Assembly (NCBI RefSeq): GCF_007829525.1
Contig: NZ_VLJP01000031.1
Location: 1-38,658 of the forward strand
Reading direction: 5' to 3'
DNA from: Mesorhizobium sp. J18
GTDB taxonomy: Bacteria > Pseudomonadota > Alphaproteobacteria > Rhizobiales > Rhizobiaceae
Length of the DNA: 38,658 bases
Part shown: in pieces, positions 6,680-14,260 of the stretch
Layout: every line of letters starts with the position of its first letter
How positions within the stretch are numbered: position 1 is the first letter of the stretch
Notes under the pieces: generated by a model
The model's input: only the letters and a program-made list of their open reading frames with translations
Told to the model about the DNA's origin: nothing
Database searches by the model: none
Translations under genes and position numbers: made by a program

Positions 6680-7069
6680 ATTTCACAAATCGAGATCCTG
6701 GCTGCCGATGATCATGGTTGCCGGCGGAATTGGACGGATGAAGAGAAGATCCGCATCGTCGAGGAGAGCTTGCAGGGCTATCGGCAGGGCTCGGCGACGG
6801 CGCGACGCTACGGGCTCTCGCGCTCGCTGCTGGCGCGCTGGCGTCGGGAATACGGGAGCGGCGTTCTTGGCGGCGCGGCTGCCCATGGTTTCGTGCCACT
6901 GGCGATTTCGCCGCCGGAAGCCGGACCGCGTGAGGTGGTGTCGCGGCTTCGGTCTGACGATGAGGTGCAGATCGAGATCGGCCTGCCGAACGGCCGCCGC
7001 CTGACGATCCCGGCGACGCTCGATCCGAACATCCTGGCCCGTCTGCTGCCGGTTCTGGACGCGTCATGA
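6680..7069 (+). CDS. IS66 orf1 (TnpA-type helix-turn-helix protein)
   Basis: About 130 residues of the IS66 accessory protein: RRNWTDEEKIRIVEESLQG, then ATARRYGLSRSLLARWRREY, a helix-turn-helix of the IS3/IS66 OrfA type, and the C-terminal pattern IEIGLPNGRRLTIPATLDP. The usual ATG is replaced by ATT at 6680, so initiation is uncertain, and the frame is open upstream into transposase debris. It is followed directly by the tnpB start (overlap 7066-7069, ATGA). Confidence 0.7.
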   Translation: MSQIEILAADDHGCRRNWTDEEKIRIVEESLQGYRQGSATARRYGLSRSLLARWRREYGSGVLGGAAAHGFVPLAISPPEAGPREVVSRLRSDDEVQIEIGLPNGRRLTIPATLDPNILARLLPVLDAS

Positions 7070-7174
7070 TCGCCTTTCCGGCAGGAGTAAAGGTGTGGAT
7101 CGCGGGTGGCGTGACGGACATGCGTTGCGGCATGAACAGCCTGGCGCTGAAGGTGCAGGAAGGGCTCGGGCGCG
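7066..7174 (+). pseudogene. IS66 tnpB, truncated after about 36 codons
   Basis: It starts MIAFPAGVKVWIAGGVTDMR and continues MNSLALKVQEGLGR exactly as IS66 TnpB (normally about 115 residues, next residues expected DPHAGDLYIFRG). Here the sequence jumps into the N-terminal part of tnpC, so roughly two thirds of tnpB and the first residues of tnpC are deleted. The frame runs on out of phase to 7677 without family similarity. Confidence 0.75.
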
Positions 7175-8587
7175 GTGCGCGCTGTCGTTACGACGTCGGA
7201 GGCGATGATGCGGCACCTCAAGCTCGAGATCGCCAAGCTGCAGCGGGCGCAGTATGGCCAGAGTTCAGAACGCCGCGCCCGGCTGATCGACCAGATGGAG
7301 TTGGAGCTCGAAGAACTCGAGGCCGACCACCGAGGACGAGATCGCGGCGGTTCGGCCCGGATCGTGAAGATGGGCGAAGACATCACCGAGACGCTGGAGG
7401 TGATCCCTCGCCAATGGAAAGTGATCCAGACGGTGCGCGAGAAGTTCACCTGCCGGGGTTGCGAGAAGATTTCGCAGCCACCAGCACCTTTCCACGCCAC
7501 ACCGCGCGGATGGGCAGGACCGAACCTGCCCGCCGCGATCCTCTTCGAGAAGTTCGGCCAGCATCAGTCCTTGAACCGCCAGGCCGAGCGTTACGCCAGG
7601 GAAGGCGTCGATCTCAGCCTCTCCACGCTGGCCGATCAGGTCGGCGCTTGCGCGACCGCCCTGCAGCCGATCCATGATCTGATCCGCGCCCATGTACTGG
7701 CCGCCGAACGGTTGCATGGCGATGACACCACCGTGCCGCTTCTGGCTCGCGGCGCAACGAGGCAGGCCAGGCTCTGGACCTACGTCCGCGATGACCGCCC
7801 CTTTGCGGGCGGCGCTCCTCCCGCAGCACTTTTCTACTTCTCTCCTGATCGCGAGAAGGCCCACCCCAACCGGCATCTCGCCGGGTGGCAGGGCACGATG
7901 CAGGCCGACGCCTACGGTGGCTACAACGACCTCTATCGTGCCGACCGCAGTCCCGTACCGGTGCTCGGCGCCCTGTGCTGGAGCCATGCACGGCGCAAGT
8001 TCTTCGAACTGGCCGACATTGCCGGCAATGTGCGCAAGAACAAACCCGCCCACGAGATCTCGCCCGTCGCATTTGAGGCTGTCGCCAGCGTCGACGCCCT
8101 GTTCGACATCGAGCGCGGCATAAATGGGCTGCCCGCCGAGGCGCGGCTCGCGGCCAGGCGGCAGCATGCTCGTCCTCTCATTGAAGAATTGCACGACTGG
8201 CTCAAGGCTCAGCGCGCGCAAATGTCGAAGCACAATCCCGTCACCAAAGCGATCAACTACATGTTCGAGAAGGAGGGACGTTGGGAGGCCTTCACCCGCT
8301 TCCTCGATGACGGCAGGCTTTGTCTCACGAACAACGCCGCCGAACGCGCCCTTCGTGGTGTCGCTCTGGGGCGCAAGGCTTGGCTCTTCGCCGGATCGCA
8401 GCGCGGCGGAGATCGCGGCGCGTTCATGTATTCGCTGATCGTCTCGGCAAAAATGAACGATATCGACCCGCAGGCCTGGCTGGCGGATGTCCTCGCCCGG
8501 ATCCCCAACATCTACGTATCCAGGCTACCCGAACTTCTGCCATGGAATTGGAAATCCGCCGGAAACACCCGGCAGCAAGCAGCCTGA
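7175..8587 (+). CDS. IS66 transposase TnpC with N-terminal deletions
   Basis: 470 residues. The catalytic core is complete: HGDDTTVPLL, MQADAYGGYNDLY, LCWSHARRKFFELAD and TNNAAERALRGVALGRKAWLFAGS with the DDE residues. The N-terminus begins abruptly in the coiled-coil (RAVVTTSEAMMRHLKLEIAKL). Between residues about 50 and 66 (7322-7375) the normal zinc-binding segment is missing. The bases there encode the expected TEDEIAA only in another frame, so a frameshift was followed by a deletion that restored the frame. The protein is probably inactive although its frame is open. Confidence 0.8.
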   Translation: MRAVVTTSEAMMRHLKLEIAKLQRAQYGQSSERRARLIDQMELELEELEADHRGRDRGGSARIVKMGEDITETLEVIPRQWKVIQTVREKFTCRGCEKISQPPAPFHATPRGWAGPNLPAAILFEKFGQHQSLNRQAERYAREGVDLSLSTLADQVGACATALQPIHDLIRAHVLAAERLHGDDTTVPLLARGATRQARLWTYVRDDRPFAGGAPPAALFYFSPDREKAHPNRHLAGWQGTMQADAYGGYNDLYRADRSPVPVLGALCWSHARRKFFELADIAGNVRKNKPAHEISPVAFEAVASVDALFDIERGINGLPAEARLAARRQHARPLIEELHDWLKAQRAQMSKHNPVTKAINYMFEKEGRWEAFTRFLDDGRLCLTNNAAERALRGVALGRKAWLFAGSQRGGDRGAFMYSLIVSAKMNDIDPQAWLADVLARIPNIYVSRLPELLPWNWKSAGNTRQQAA

Positions 8588-8886
8588 TGGCGCGTCCAAC
8601 CCATGTCTATGAGTTCGAATACGTCGCTACGCTGACCGGCGAGAACCTCGAACTCCTTCAGGAAGTCGCCAGCAATTCCGACAACATCGACTACGGCGAG
8701 ACGATCCACGTCCACGACGGCACCGAAGAGGGCGTCACAACCTTCACAGCTCGTGGCATCGAGAGCCTGAAGGAGTTCCTCGCGGACGTACGAGCCCGGG
8801 CGGGCGGCGTTCGCCAATTCCTCGTGGACTGCCAATGTGATCCGGAGATGATCGAGCGGATCATGGCAGACGAGCCGAAATCATAG
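8587..8886 (+). CDS. 99-residue protein coupled to IS66 tnpC
   Basis: It starts at the ATG overlapping the tnpC stop (ATGA, 8587), the signature of translational coupling. It is acidic, single-domain and without membrane segments (MARPTHVYEFEYVATLTGEN..., ending DCQCDPEMIERIMADEPKS). It lies inside the element, between tnpC and the presumed right end, so it is best seen as an IS66 passenger or accessory protein. I do not recognise a characterised family. Unlike the transposase genes around it, it shows no sign of damage. Confidence 0.6.
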   Translation: MARPTHVYEFEYVATLTGENLELLQEVASNSDNIDYGETIHVHDGTEEGVTTFTARGIESLKEFLADVRARAGGVRQFLVDCQCDPEMIERIMADEPKS

Positions 8887-8893
8887 TCTACAT

Positions 8894-8913
8894 GGCCCTG
8901 GCCGGATGGTTAC
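8894..8913 (-). repeat. Possible IS66 right terminal repeat
   Basis: Read from the outside, the sequence begins GTAACCATCCGG, similar to the GTAAGC-type termini of IS66 elements. No partner is present on the left, so it cannot be confirmed. Confidence 0.35.
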
Positions 8914-9399
8914 GCGAAACTGGTCGCTGGAGTGAAACCGAGCAACGCTGTAGATTCGAAATTTTCCGTCGCAATCCTCGCAACAGCACGGATGCTAAAC
9001 CGTCAGACAGTGACGACGGAAAGAGAACTCGAGCTTTGGGCCGCGATCTCCGCGAGAAAGGACCACAAACAGAACAGAGTCCAGATGTGAACAATGGCTG
9101 ATTGGAGACAGGTTAGGGTAGTTGCTTTCTACCGCTACGGTAGAGGGCAACAGTGAGATCTTCGGTAAAGCCCGGAAGCTCACCAACTTTGGTTCAGTAA
9201 GCGCTTCACTTCCTGGAGCCACTACAGAGTACTGATCCCGCAGCCCGAGACCTGTCGATCAGGCTCATGGACATCTGGAAGACCAGGCTGCCCAAGTCGA
9301 AGATGACGAGCACATACATGCGGAAAGGGGTAGCGGGTAGGAGCAGGGTTGTCTTCGCGCCGACCAACCAACTTCCAGCACGAAGACAACTACGTGGAC
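8914..9399. other. 486 bp without a recognised gene
   Basis: Between the IS66 end and the 3' end of the ureohydrolase operon. It contains the strong hairpin at 9121-9151. A short plus-strand stretch at 9240-9340 reads like the end of a protein (RDLSIRLMDIWKTRLPKSK) but I cannot place it. Nothing else is supported. Confidence 0.5.
9121..9151 (-). terminator. Stem-loop downstream of the ureohydrolase operon
   Basis: GTTGC (9121-9125) pairs with GCAAC (9147-9151), TT with GG by wobble, and TCTACCG (9128-9134) with CGGTAGA (9138-9144), loop CTA: 14 continuous pairs. It lies about 250 bp beyond the last stop of the minus-strand operon and could end its transcript. No T tract follows on the minus strand. 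Confidence 0.4.
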
Positions 9400-10347
9400 C
9401 TACGGCCTGCGAGCTTTGAAAATTGCCCCCAAAAACTCAAGCATGAACGTGCTCGCCATCAGCGATGTCTGACCTTCAAGGTCGACCAGCGGATTGATCT
9501 CTACCAGATCAAGGCCAACAACTCTGCCCTTCTTGGTGACGTCCTGGAGGATCGCTTTCAGCTCATGGTACAGGAGGCCGTCAGAGCACGGCGAACCAGT
9601 TCCTGGAGCGATGGAGGGATCCATGCCGTCGATGTCAATAGTCACATAGACGTTAGACATCTCCGGAATTCTTGCCAGTGCAGCTTCCAGATTATCGCGG
9701 ATCATTTTCCGTGTGATAACGCTCGCGCCTCTTTTATGGAGGTCATTCCAATCTTCTTCGCGAGTGCGCACGTCACGAATGCCGATGTGCGTCATGTTGC
9801 GGACAAACGGCAACTCCTTCGAACGACGCAGAGGGCTGCCGCTCGCGTAACGAACTCCATCTACGTTGTCGATCCAGTCCAAATGTGCGTCGATGTGGAT
9901 GACATCCAGCTTCTCGAACCTCGAGAAGGCACGGATACAAGGATACGTCACGGAGTGGTCGCCACCGATCATGACCGGCAGAGCATCAGCATCAAGGATG
10001 GCCTCGATATTCCCCGTGATGAGGCCGAAATTCCGTTCGAAATCATAGTAGGCAATGTCGACATCGCCGCAGTCGACCATCTTCACACCGTCGAGCAGAC
10101 GCTCACCAGCATCGAGATCCCAGTAGCCAGCCGGGTTTGCGCCACCCCAGGATGTGAACCGCTTGGAATATTCACGCATTGCGCTCGGGCCAAACCGGCA
10201 GCCTGGGCGATAACCGACGCCGCCGTCATAGGGGATACCGAGGAACGCAACGTCTGCCTCGATTTTCGAAAAATCCTCGCAAACAGGGGACTTGTACATT
10301 GTGGCCAGACCAACCGAGGTCAGGTTTGCGTTGTATCGTTTTGTCAT
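9400..10347 (-). CDS. Ureohydrolase (agmatinase/arginase family), copy 2 of the operon
   Basis: 315 residues, the usual family length. All six binuclear metal ligands can be read: H131 (GGDHSVTYP), D153, H155, D157 (DAHLDW), D238 and D240 (IDIDGMDPSIAPGTGSP). The family hydrolyses a guanidino group (agmatine, guanidinobutyrate, guanidinopropionate, arginine and others) to urea plus an amine, using manganese or nickel. DAHLDW instead of the common DAHTD or DAHCD and loop 160-172 suggest a specialised substrate. It is the last gene of the operon, 18 bp after its paralogue. The exact substrate cannot be read from the sequence. Confidence 0.85.
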   Translation of the reverse strand: MTKRYNANLTSVGLATMYKSPVCEDFSKIEADVAFLGIPYDGGVGYRPGCRFGPSAMREYSKRFTSWGGANPAGYWDLDAGERLLDGVKMVDCGDVDIAYYDFERNFGLITGNIEAILDADALPVMIGGDHSVTYPCIRAFSRFEKLDVIHIDAHLDWIDNVDGVRYASGSPLRRSKELPFVRNMTHIGIRDVRTREEDWNDLHKRGASVITRKMIRDNLEAALARIPEMSNVYVTIDIDGMDPSIAPGTGSPCSDGLLYHELKAILQDVTKKGRVVGLDLVEINPLVDLEGQTSLMASTFMLEFLGAIFKARRP

Positions 10348-10365
10348 GGTTCTACTCTTGATTAT

Positions 10366-11316
10366 TTAGGCTTTCCGGTTGGCGAAAATCGCGCCGAGAA
10401 ATTCGAGGATCATTACGCTGGAGAGCAGGCATGTGCGCCCGCCTTCGTCGACCATCGGATTGACTTCGACCAGATCGAAGCCAACGACGTTTCCTGCTTT
10501 TGCAACGCCCTTAAGAATTCCGCGGACTTCGTGGTAGAGAAGCCCATCCGGTGTTGGCGAACCCGTGCCAGGCGCAATCGAAGGATCGAGACCGTCTATG
10601 TCAATGCTGACGAAGACGTTCCCAAGCTCAGGGAAACGCTTCAGGATGCCAGCTACGCCTTCATCACGAACCTCATCGCGAGTGATGATAATCGCGCCAG
10701 CTTCTTCGGCATCGCGAACCTGATCGGCAGTGGTGCGCACATCTCGAATGCCGATCTGGATCATATTTCTGACGAACGGCAGCTCCTTGATGCGTCGCAT
10801 AGGCATCGGGTTAGCTTCGCGAACGCCTGCAATTTCGTCGCGCCAATCCATATGAGCGTCGAATTGGACGATATCGATCGGGCCAAATCTCTCGAACGCC
10901 TTCACATTCGGGAAGCTGACGGAATGATCGCCACCTACCATCACCGGGAGGGCACCGCGGTCGAGGATCGCCTCGACACTCGAGGTGATGAGATTGGAGT
11001 TCCGTTCCCAGTCGTAGAAGGCAACGTCAACGTCGCCACAGTCGACCATACGGATCCCTTCAAGGTATCGGGTGCGATCCTTGATATCCCAGTATCCGTT
11101 GGCGGAGTGACCGCCCCAAGCGCCATAGCGCACCGAGAGATTTCGAATTTCTCGAGGGCCAAAGCGAGTACCTGGACGCCAGCCATTACCCCCATCATAG
11201 GGAATTCCAAGAAATGCAACGTCCGCATCGATCTTGCTAAAGTCTTCAACTACAGGAGCGCGCAAAAAAGATGTCAGCCCCACACTTGGAAGGCTCGCAG
11301 TATAGCGATTTGTCAT
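10366..11316 (-). CDS. Ureohydrolase (agmatinase/arginase family), copy 1 of the operon
   Basis: 316 residues, clearly paralogous to the next gene (same N-terminal plan, shared KELPFVRNM and IGIRDVRT). The metal ligands are complete: H131 (GGDHSVSFP), D153, H155, D157 (DAHMDW), D239 and D241. The two copies differ most around residues 58-82 and 159-172, beside the substrate pocket. They could therefore act on different guanidino compounds or form a mixed oligomer. It follows the transporter ATPase gene by 26 bp. Assignment to the ureohydrolase family is firm; agmatinase as specific activity is only one option. Confidence 0.85.
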   Translation of the reverse strand: MTNRYTASLPSVGLTSFLRAPVVEDFSKIDADVAFLGIPYDGGNGWRPGTRFGPREIRNLSVRYGAWGGHSANGYWDIKDRTRYLEGIRMVDCGDVDVAFYDWERNSNLITSSVEAILDRGALPVMVGGDHSVSFPNVKAFERFGPIDIVQFDAHMDWRDEIAGVREANPMPMRRIKELPFVRNMIQIGIRDVRTTADQVRDAEEAGAIIITRDEVRDEGVAGILKRFPELGNVFVSIDIDGLDPSIAPGTGSPTPDGLLYHEVRGILKGVAKAGNVVGFDLVEVNPMVDEGGRTCLLSSVMILEFLGAIFANRKA

Positions 11317-11342
11317 AGTTCACTCTCTCGAGTCGTTAGAAA

Positions 11343-13403
11343 TTAGGAATTTTCGGCTAACTGTTTTTGGCCCATCAAAAGGTCATCAACAGACAGATGG
11401 CAGGCGATTCGGAGCCCCTGATCGGTTTCCCGAATGGGTGGTTTGGTCGTTTCGCAGATCGAGCCAATTTGGCGGCGACAACGGCCCTGGAAAACGCATC
11501 CGTGCGTCACTCGGCGAATGTTGTCTCCTTTAACGACGATCCGCTTCTTGTCGGTCTCGGCTTCATCAGGCACCGCGGCAGCAGACAGAAGAGCCTCAGT
11601 GTAAGGATGGTGTGGAGCATCCAAGACGGCCGCTGCAGGGCCTTCCTCGACGATCGTCCCCATGTACAGAACTGCTATCCTGTCAGAGATATGGGAAATG
11701 ACGGCGAGATCGTGCGAAATGAACAGATATGAGAGGTTCATATCTGATCTAAGGTCCTTGAAGAGGTTCAGAACCGTCGCTTGCACCGACACATCGAGGG
11801 CCGAAACTGGCTCGTCGCAAACAATCAAATCGGGGTTGGAAGCCAGAGCTCTTGCGATGCCTACTCGCTGCTTCTCGCCACCCGATAGCTGATGCGGATA
11901 CCGATCGAAGTATCTGATTGGGAGCCCCACGCGGTCAATCAGCTCCTCGGCGCTTTTGCGCACCGTCTTCCGATCTGCTTGGGGGTTAGCCAGCTTGAAG
12001 GCACGGCTGATAGCATCGCCAATTGTGCGCCTCGGGTTTAGCGAGGAGGTTGGGTTCTGGAAGACGATCTGAGCCCTTTTCCGGAACTCCTTCAGTTCAC
12101 CATCAGAGGCATCGGAAATTTCCTTGCCATCGAAAACTACCCGCCCATCGCTTGCATCGATGAGCTTGAGCATGATGCGGCCGAGTGTGGATTTTCCGCT
12201 ACCGCTTTCGCCAACCAGTCCGAGAACCTCTCCGCGGCCGATTGAAAGCGATATCTCGTTTAGGACGCCAACGGATTTCTTTTCGACCGCTGGAAGCGGA
12301 AGGAAGCCGAGCTTCGTTTTCAGCGTGAGCTTGCCAGTCGAAGACGTGAAGCGTTTCGTAATTTTCTGGAGTTCAACGAGCGCTTTTTCATCTGAGCTCC
12401 GCACATCCGATGTTGAGGTGTGTCGCTCCGTAACGGGCCATGTCTCAACCTGGGCGGGCTCAGCCTTCCAGCACTTGATCCTTCGATTTTCCAGCGACCG
12501 CAATTGCTGGGGTTCAGAACATGCTGCTTCCCTGAAAGGACACCTCTCCTCGAATATGCAGCCCGTTGGGGTATCGGTGAGATCGGGGAAACGTCCTTCA
12601 ATCGGGGTTAGCCTCGACTCCCTGTGCCCCAGCTTTGGGATCGAGCCCAGAAGACCTCGCGTGTAAGGATGCAACGGATCCCTGAGGACACGCTCTTTCG
12701 TGCCTTCTTCAACGAGCTGGCCTGCGTAAAGCACGCATACGCGATCAGCGATCTTATTCACGACACCCAGATTGTGGGTGATGAACAGGACGCCGACGTG
12801 TCTCCGGGCGGCAATCTCCTGAACTAGATCCAGAACTTGGGCTTCGATAGTCACATCAAGAGCCGTAGTAGGCTCATCGAGGATGAGAAGCTCAGGATTA
12901 CATACGAGGGCAGAGGCGATGAGAACACGTTGACGCATGCCGCCAGACAGCTGGTGCGGATATGCGTTTGCTACCGTCTCAGGGTCAGCGATACCCACCT
13001 CTTTCAGAGCTTCAGCGGCTCTCTTCATCGCCTGAGCATTGCTCATGCCGAGGTGTGTCGTCAGACCTTCCGCAATCTGCTTTCCGATCCTGATGGACGG
13101 GTTCAGCGACGTGAAGGGATCCTGAAAGACGATGGAGATGTTGCGTCCCCGAAGCTTTCGACGCTCTTCAGACGGGAGGGAGGTAAGTTCCCTGCCCTTG
13201 AAGAAGATCTCGCCTGAGACAGCCTTGCGAGGGATCAGGTCCATGATCGCCATCGCGATCGTGCTTTTCCCTGACCCGGACTCGCCCACCAAAGCCACTG
13301 TCTCGCCAGGAGCAATATCGATGTTGACCGCATTCAGCGCCTTCAGCTGATACGGAGGCGACCCATAGGACACCGTAAGGTTCTTGATGGATAAAAGGGT
13401 CAC
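11343..13403 (-). CDS. Fused dipeptide/oligopeptide ABC transporter ATPase (DppD-DppF type)
   Basis: 686 residues from a GTG at 13403 that overlaps the stop of the preceding permease gene by one base (TAGTG). The frame is open 54 codons further, but that extension is antisense-like. Two complete ATPase halves: Walker A GESGSGKST at 40-48 and 398-406, signature LSGGMRQRV (152-160) and LSGGEKQRV (506-514), and Walker B LLILDE and LIVCDE. Each half ends with the cysteine-bearing oligopeptide-transporter motif (GCIFEERCPF 281-290, GCVFQGRC 635-642). DppD and DppF are normally separate. The fusion powers import through the two permeases encoded upstream. A linker of about 40 residues (300-340) joins the halves. 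Confidence 0.92.
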   Translation of the reverse strand: MTLLSIKNLTVSYGSPPYQLKALNAVNIDIAPGETVALVGESGSGKSTIAMAIMDLIPRKAVSGEIFFKGRELTSLPSEERRKLRGRNISIVFQDPFTSLNPSIRIGKQIAEGLTTHLGMSNAQAMKRAAEALKEVGIADPETVANAYPHQLSGGMRQRVLIASALVCNPELLILDEPTTALDVTIEAQVLDLVQEIAARRHVGVLFITHNLGVVNKIADRVCVLYAGQLVEEGTKERVLRDPLHPYTRGLLGSIPKLGHRESRLTPIEGRFPDLTDTPTGCIFEERCPFREAACSEPQQLRSLENRRIKCWKAEPAQVETWPVTERHTSTSDVRSSDEKALVELQKITKRFTSSTGKLTLKTKLGFLPLPAVEKKSVGVLNEISLSIGRGEVLGLVGESGSGKSTLGRIMLKLIDASDGRVVFDGKEISDASDGELKEFRKRAQIVFQNPTSSLNPRRTIGDAISRAFKLANPQADRKTVRKSAEELIDRVGLPIRYFDRYPHQLSGGEKQRVGIARALASNPDLIVCDEPVSALDVSVQATVLNLFKDLRSDMNLSYLFISHDLAVISHISDRIAVLYMGTIVEEGPAAAVLDAPHHPYTEALLSAAAVPDEAETDKKRIVVKGDNIRRVTHGCVFQGRCRRQIGSICETTKPPIRETDQGLRIACHLSVDDLLMGQKQLAENS

Positions 13404-14260
13404 TAGTGGCCTCGTGAAGCGGAGCGAGGATCGATCGCGGCACGCAAGCCGTCGCCAAACAGGTTGATAGCAATCACCGTCAGACACATGGCCAGACCAG
13501 GAGCGAGGGCGATCCACGGTGCCTGTGCGATGTAGGGCCGTGCCTGACTGATCATCAGCCCCCATTCGGAGCTCGGCGGTTGCGCGCCCATTCCAAGGAA
13601 GCTGAGTGCAGCACCAAGCAGGATTGCGAAGGTCACACGCAGGCTTCCCTCAACCGCAATGGTCGGCCATGCATTCGGCAGGATCTCCTTGATGAGGATG
13701 TACCAGGTGCTTTCGCTGCGAGCCCTCGCCGCTTCGATGAACTCCTCATTCGCCAACTCGAGCGCAATCGAACGGGTCAGACGAACAGTGGGCGGGATGT
13801 AGACGCAGCCGACAGCGAGAATTGCCTTCCACGCGCTAGGCTCGCTCACTGCAAGAAAGAGCAGACCAAGCATGATGGGAGGCATCGACAAGAGGACGTC
13901 CATGCACCGCATGACGAACTCGTCGAACCCACCGCGCTTGTATCCGCTGAGCAGGCCCAAGGGCACGCCAACCAGCAAGCTGAGCATTGTTGCCCCGAAC
14001 CCGATGGCGATCGACATTCCCGCCCCTGTCAGCGTTCGGCTGAACACGTCACGTCCAAGTTCATCAGTACCGAACCAATGAGCGCTGGACGGCGGCTTCA
14101 TCCTCTGAAGGACGCTCATTTGATCGTAGGCGTAAGGAGAAAGCCAAGAGCCAAAAATCGCGACGAATGCGATGAGAAGAAGGAGGCCGCTCCCGATCAG
14201 AAGCTTAGAATTGAGAGACCGAAACACGGCTGTTTGAGTTGAACGACTGCTACTCGCCAT
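13403..14260 (-). CDS. Dipeptide-type ABC transporter permease (DppC family)
   Basis: 285 residues. It has the N-terminal OppC segment with one membrane helix (LLIGSGLLLLIAFVAIFG, 20-37), the marker HWFGTDELGRDVFSRTLTGA (61-80) and the permease coupling motif EAARARSESTWYILIKEILPNAW (177-199), which contacts the ATPase. It pairs with the DppB-type permease; the two genes overlap by 11 bp and the ATPase start overlaps its stop, so the three are translationally coupled. It imports the compound delivered by the binding protein encoded upstream. Confidence 0.92.
   Translation of the reverse strand: MASSSRSTQTAVFRSLNSKLLIGSGLLLLIAFVAIFGSWLSPYAYDQMSVLQRMKPPSSAHWFGTDELGRDVFSRTLTGAGMSIAIGFGATMLSLLVGVPLGLLSGYKRGGFDEFVMRCMDVLLSMPPIMLGLLFLAVSEPSAWKAILAVGCVYIPPTVRLTRSIALELANEEFIEAARARSESTWYILIKEILPNAWPTIAVEGSLRVTFAILLGAALSFLGMGAQPPSSEWGLMISQARPYIAQAPWIALAPGLAMCLTVIAINLFGDGLRAAIDPRSASRGH

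Larger units (their letters stand above)
6680..8913 (+). mobile_element. IS66-family element, internally deleted, left end lost
   Basis: Order tnpA-type orf1, a tnpB stub, tnpC and one downstream small gene: the IS66 layout. A possible right end is at 8894-8913 (read inward GTAACCATCCGGCCAGGGCC, resembling the GTAA start of IS66 ends). No matching left end is visible before orf1; IS6 and other debris lies there instead. The tnpB/tnpC junction is a deletion, so this copy is probably immobile. Confidence 0.7.

Noticed and set aside
8892-9101. 69-codon frame after the IS66 passenger gene
   Set aside because: It crosses the presumed IS66 end, is low-complexity charged sequence and lacks a ribosome binding site.
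9349-11346. A 665-codon open frame on the plus strand
   Set aside because: It lies exactly antisense to the two ureohydrolase genes, repeats itself as they do, has no family resemblance, and has no ribosome binding site. It is a codon-bias shadow.
13404-13565. 54-residue N-terminal extension of the fused ATPase
   Set aside because: The GTG at 13403 sits at the permease stop and gives a normal DppD start (MTLLSIKNLTVSYG); the extension is the permease gene in another frame.
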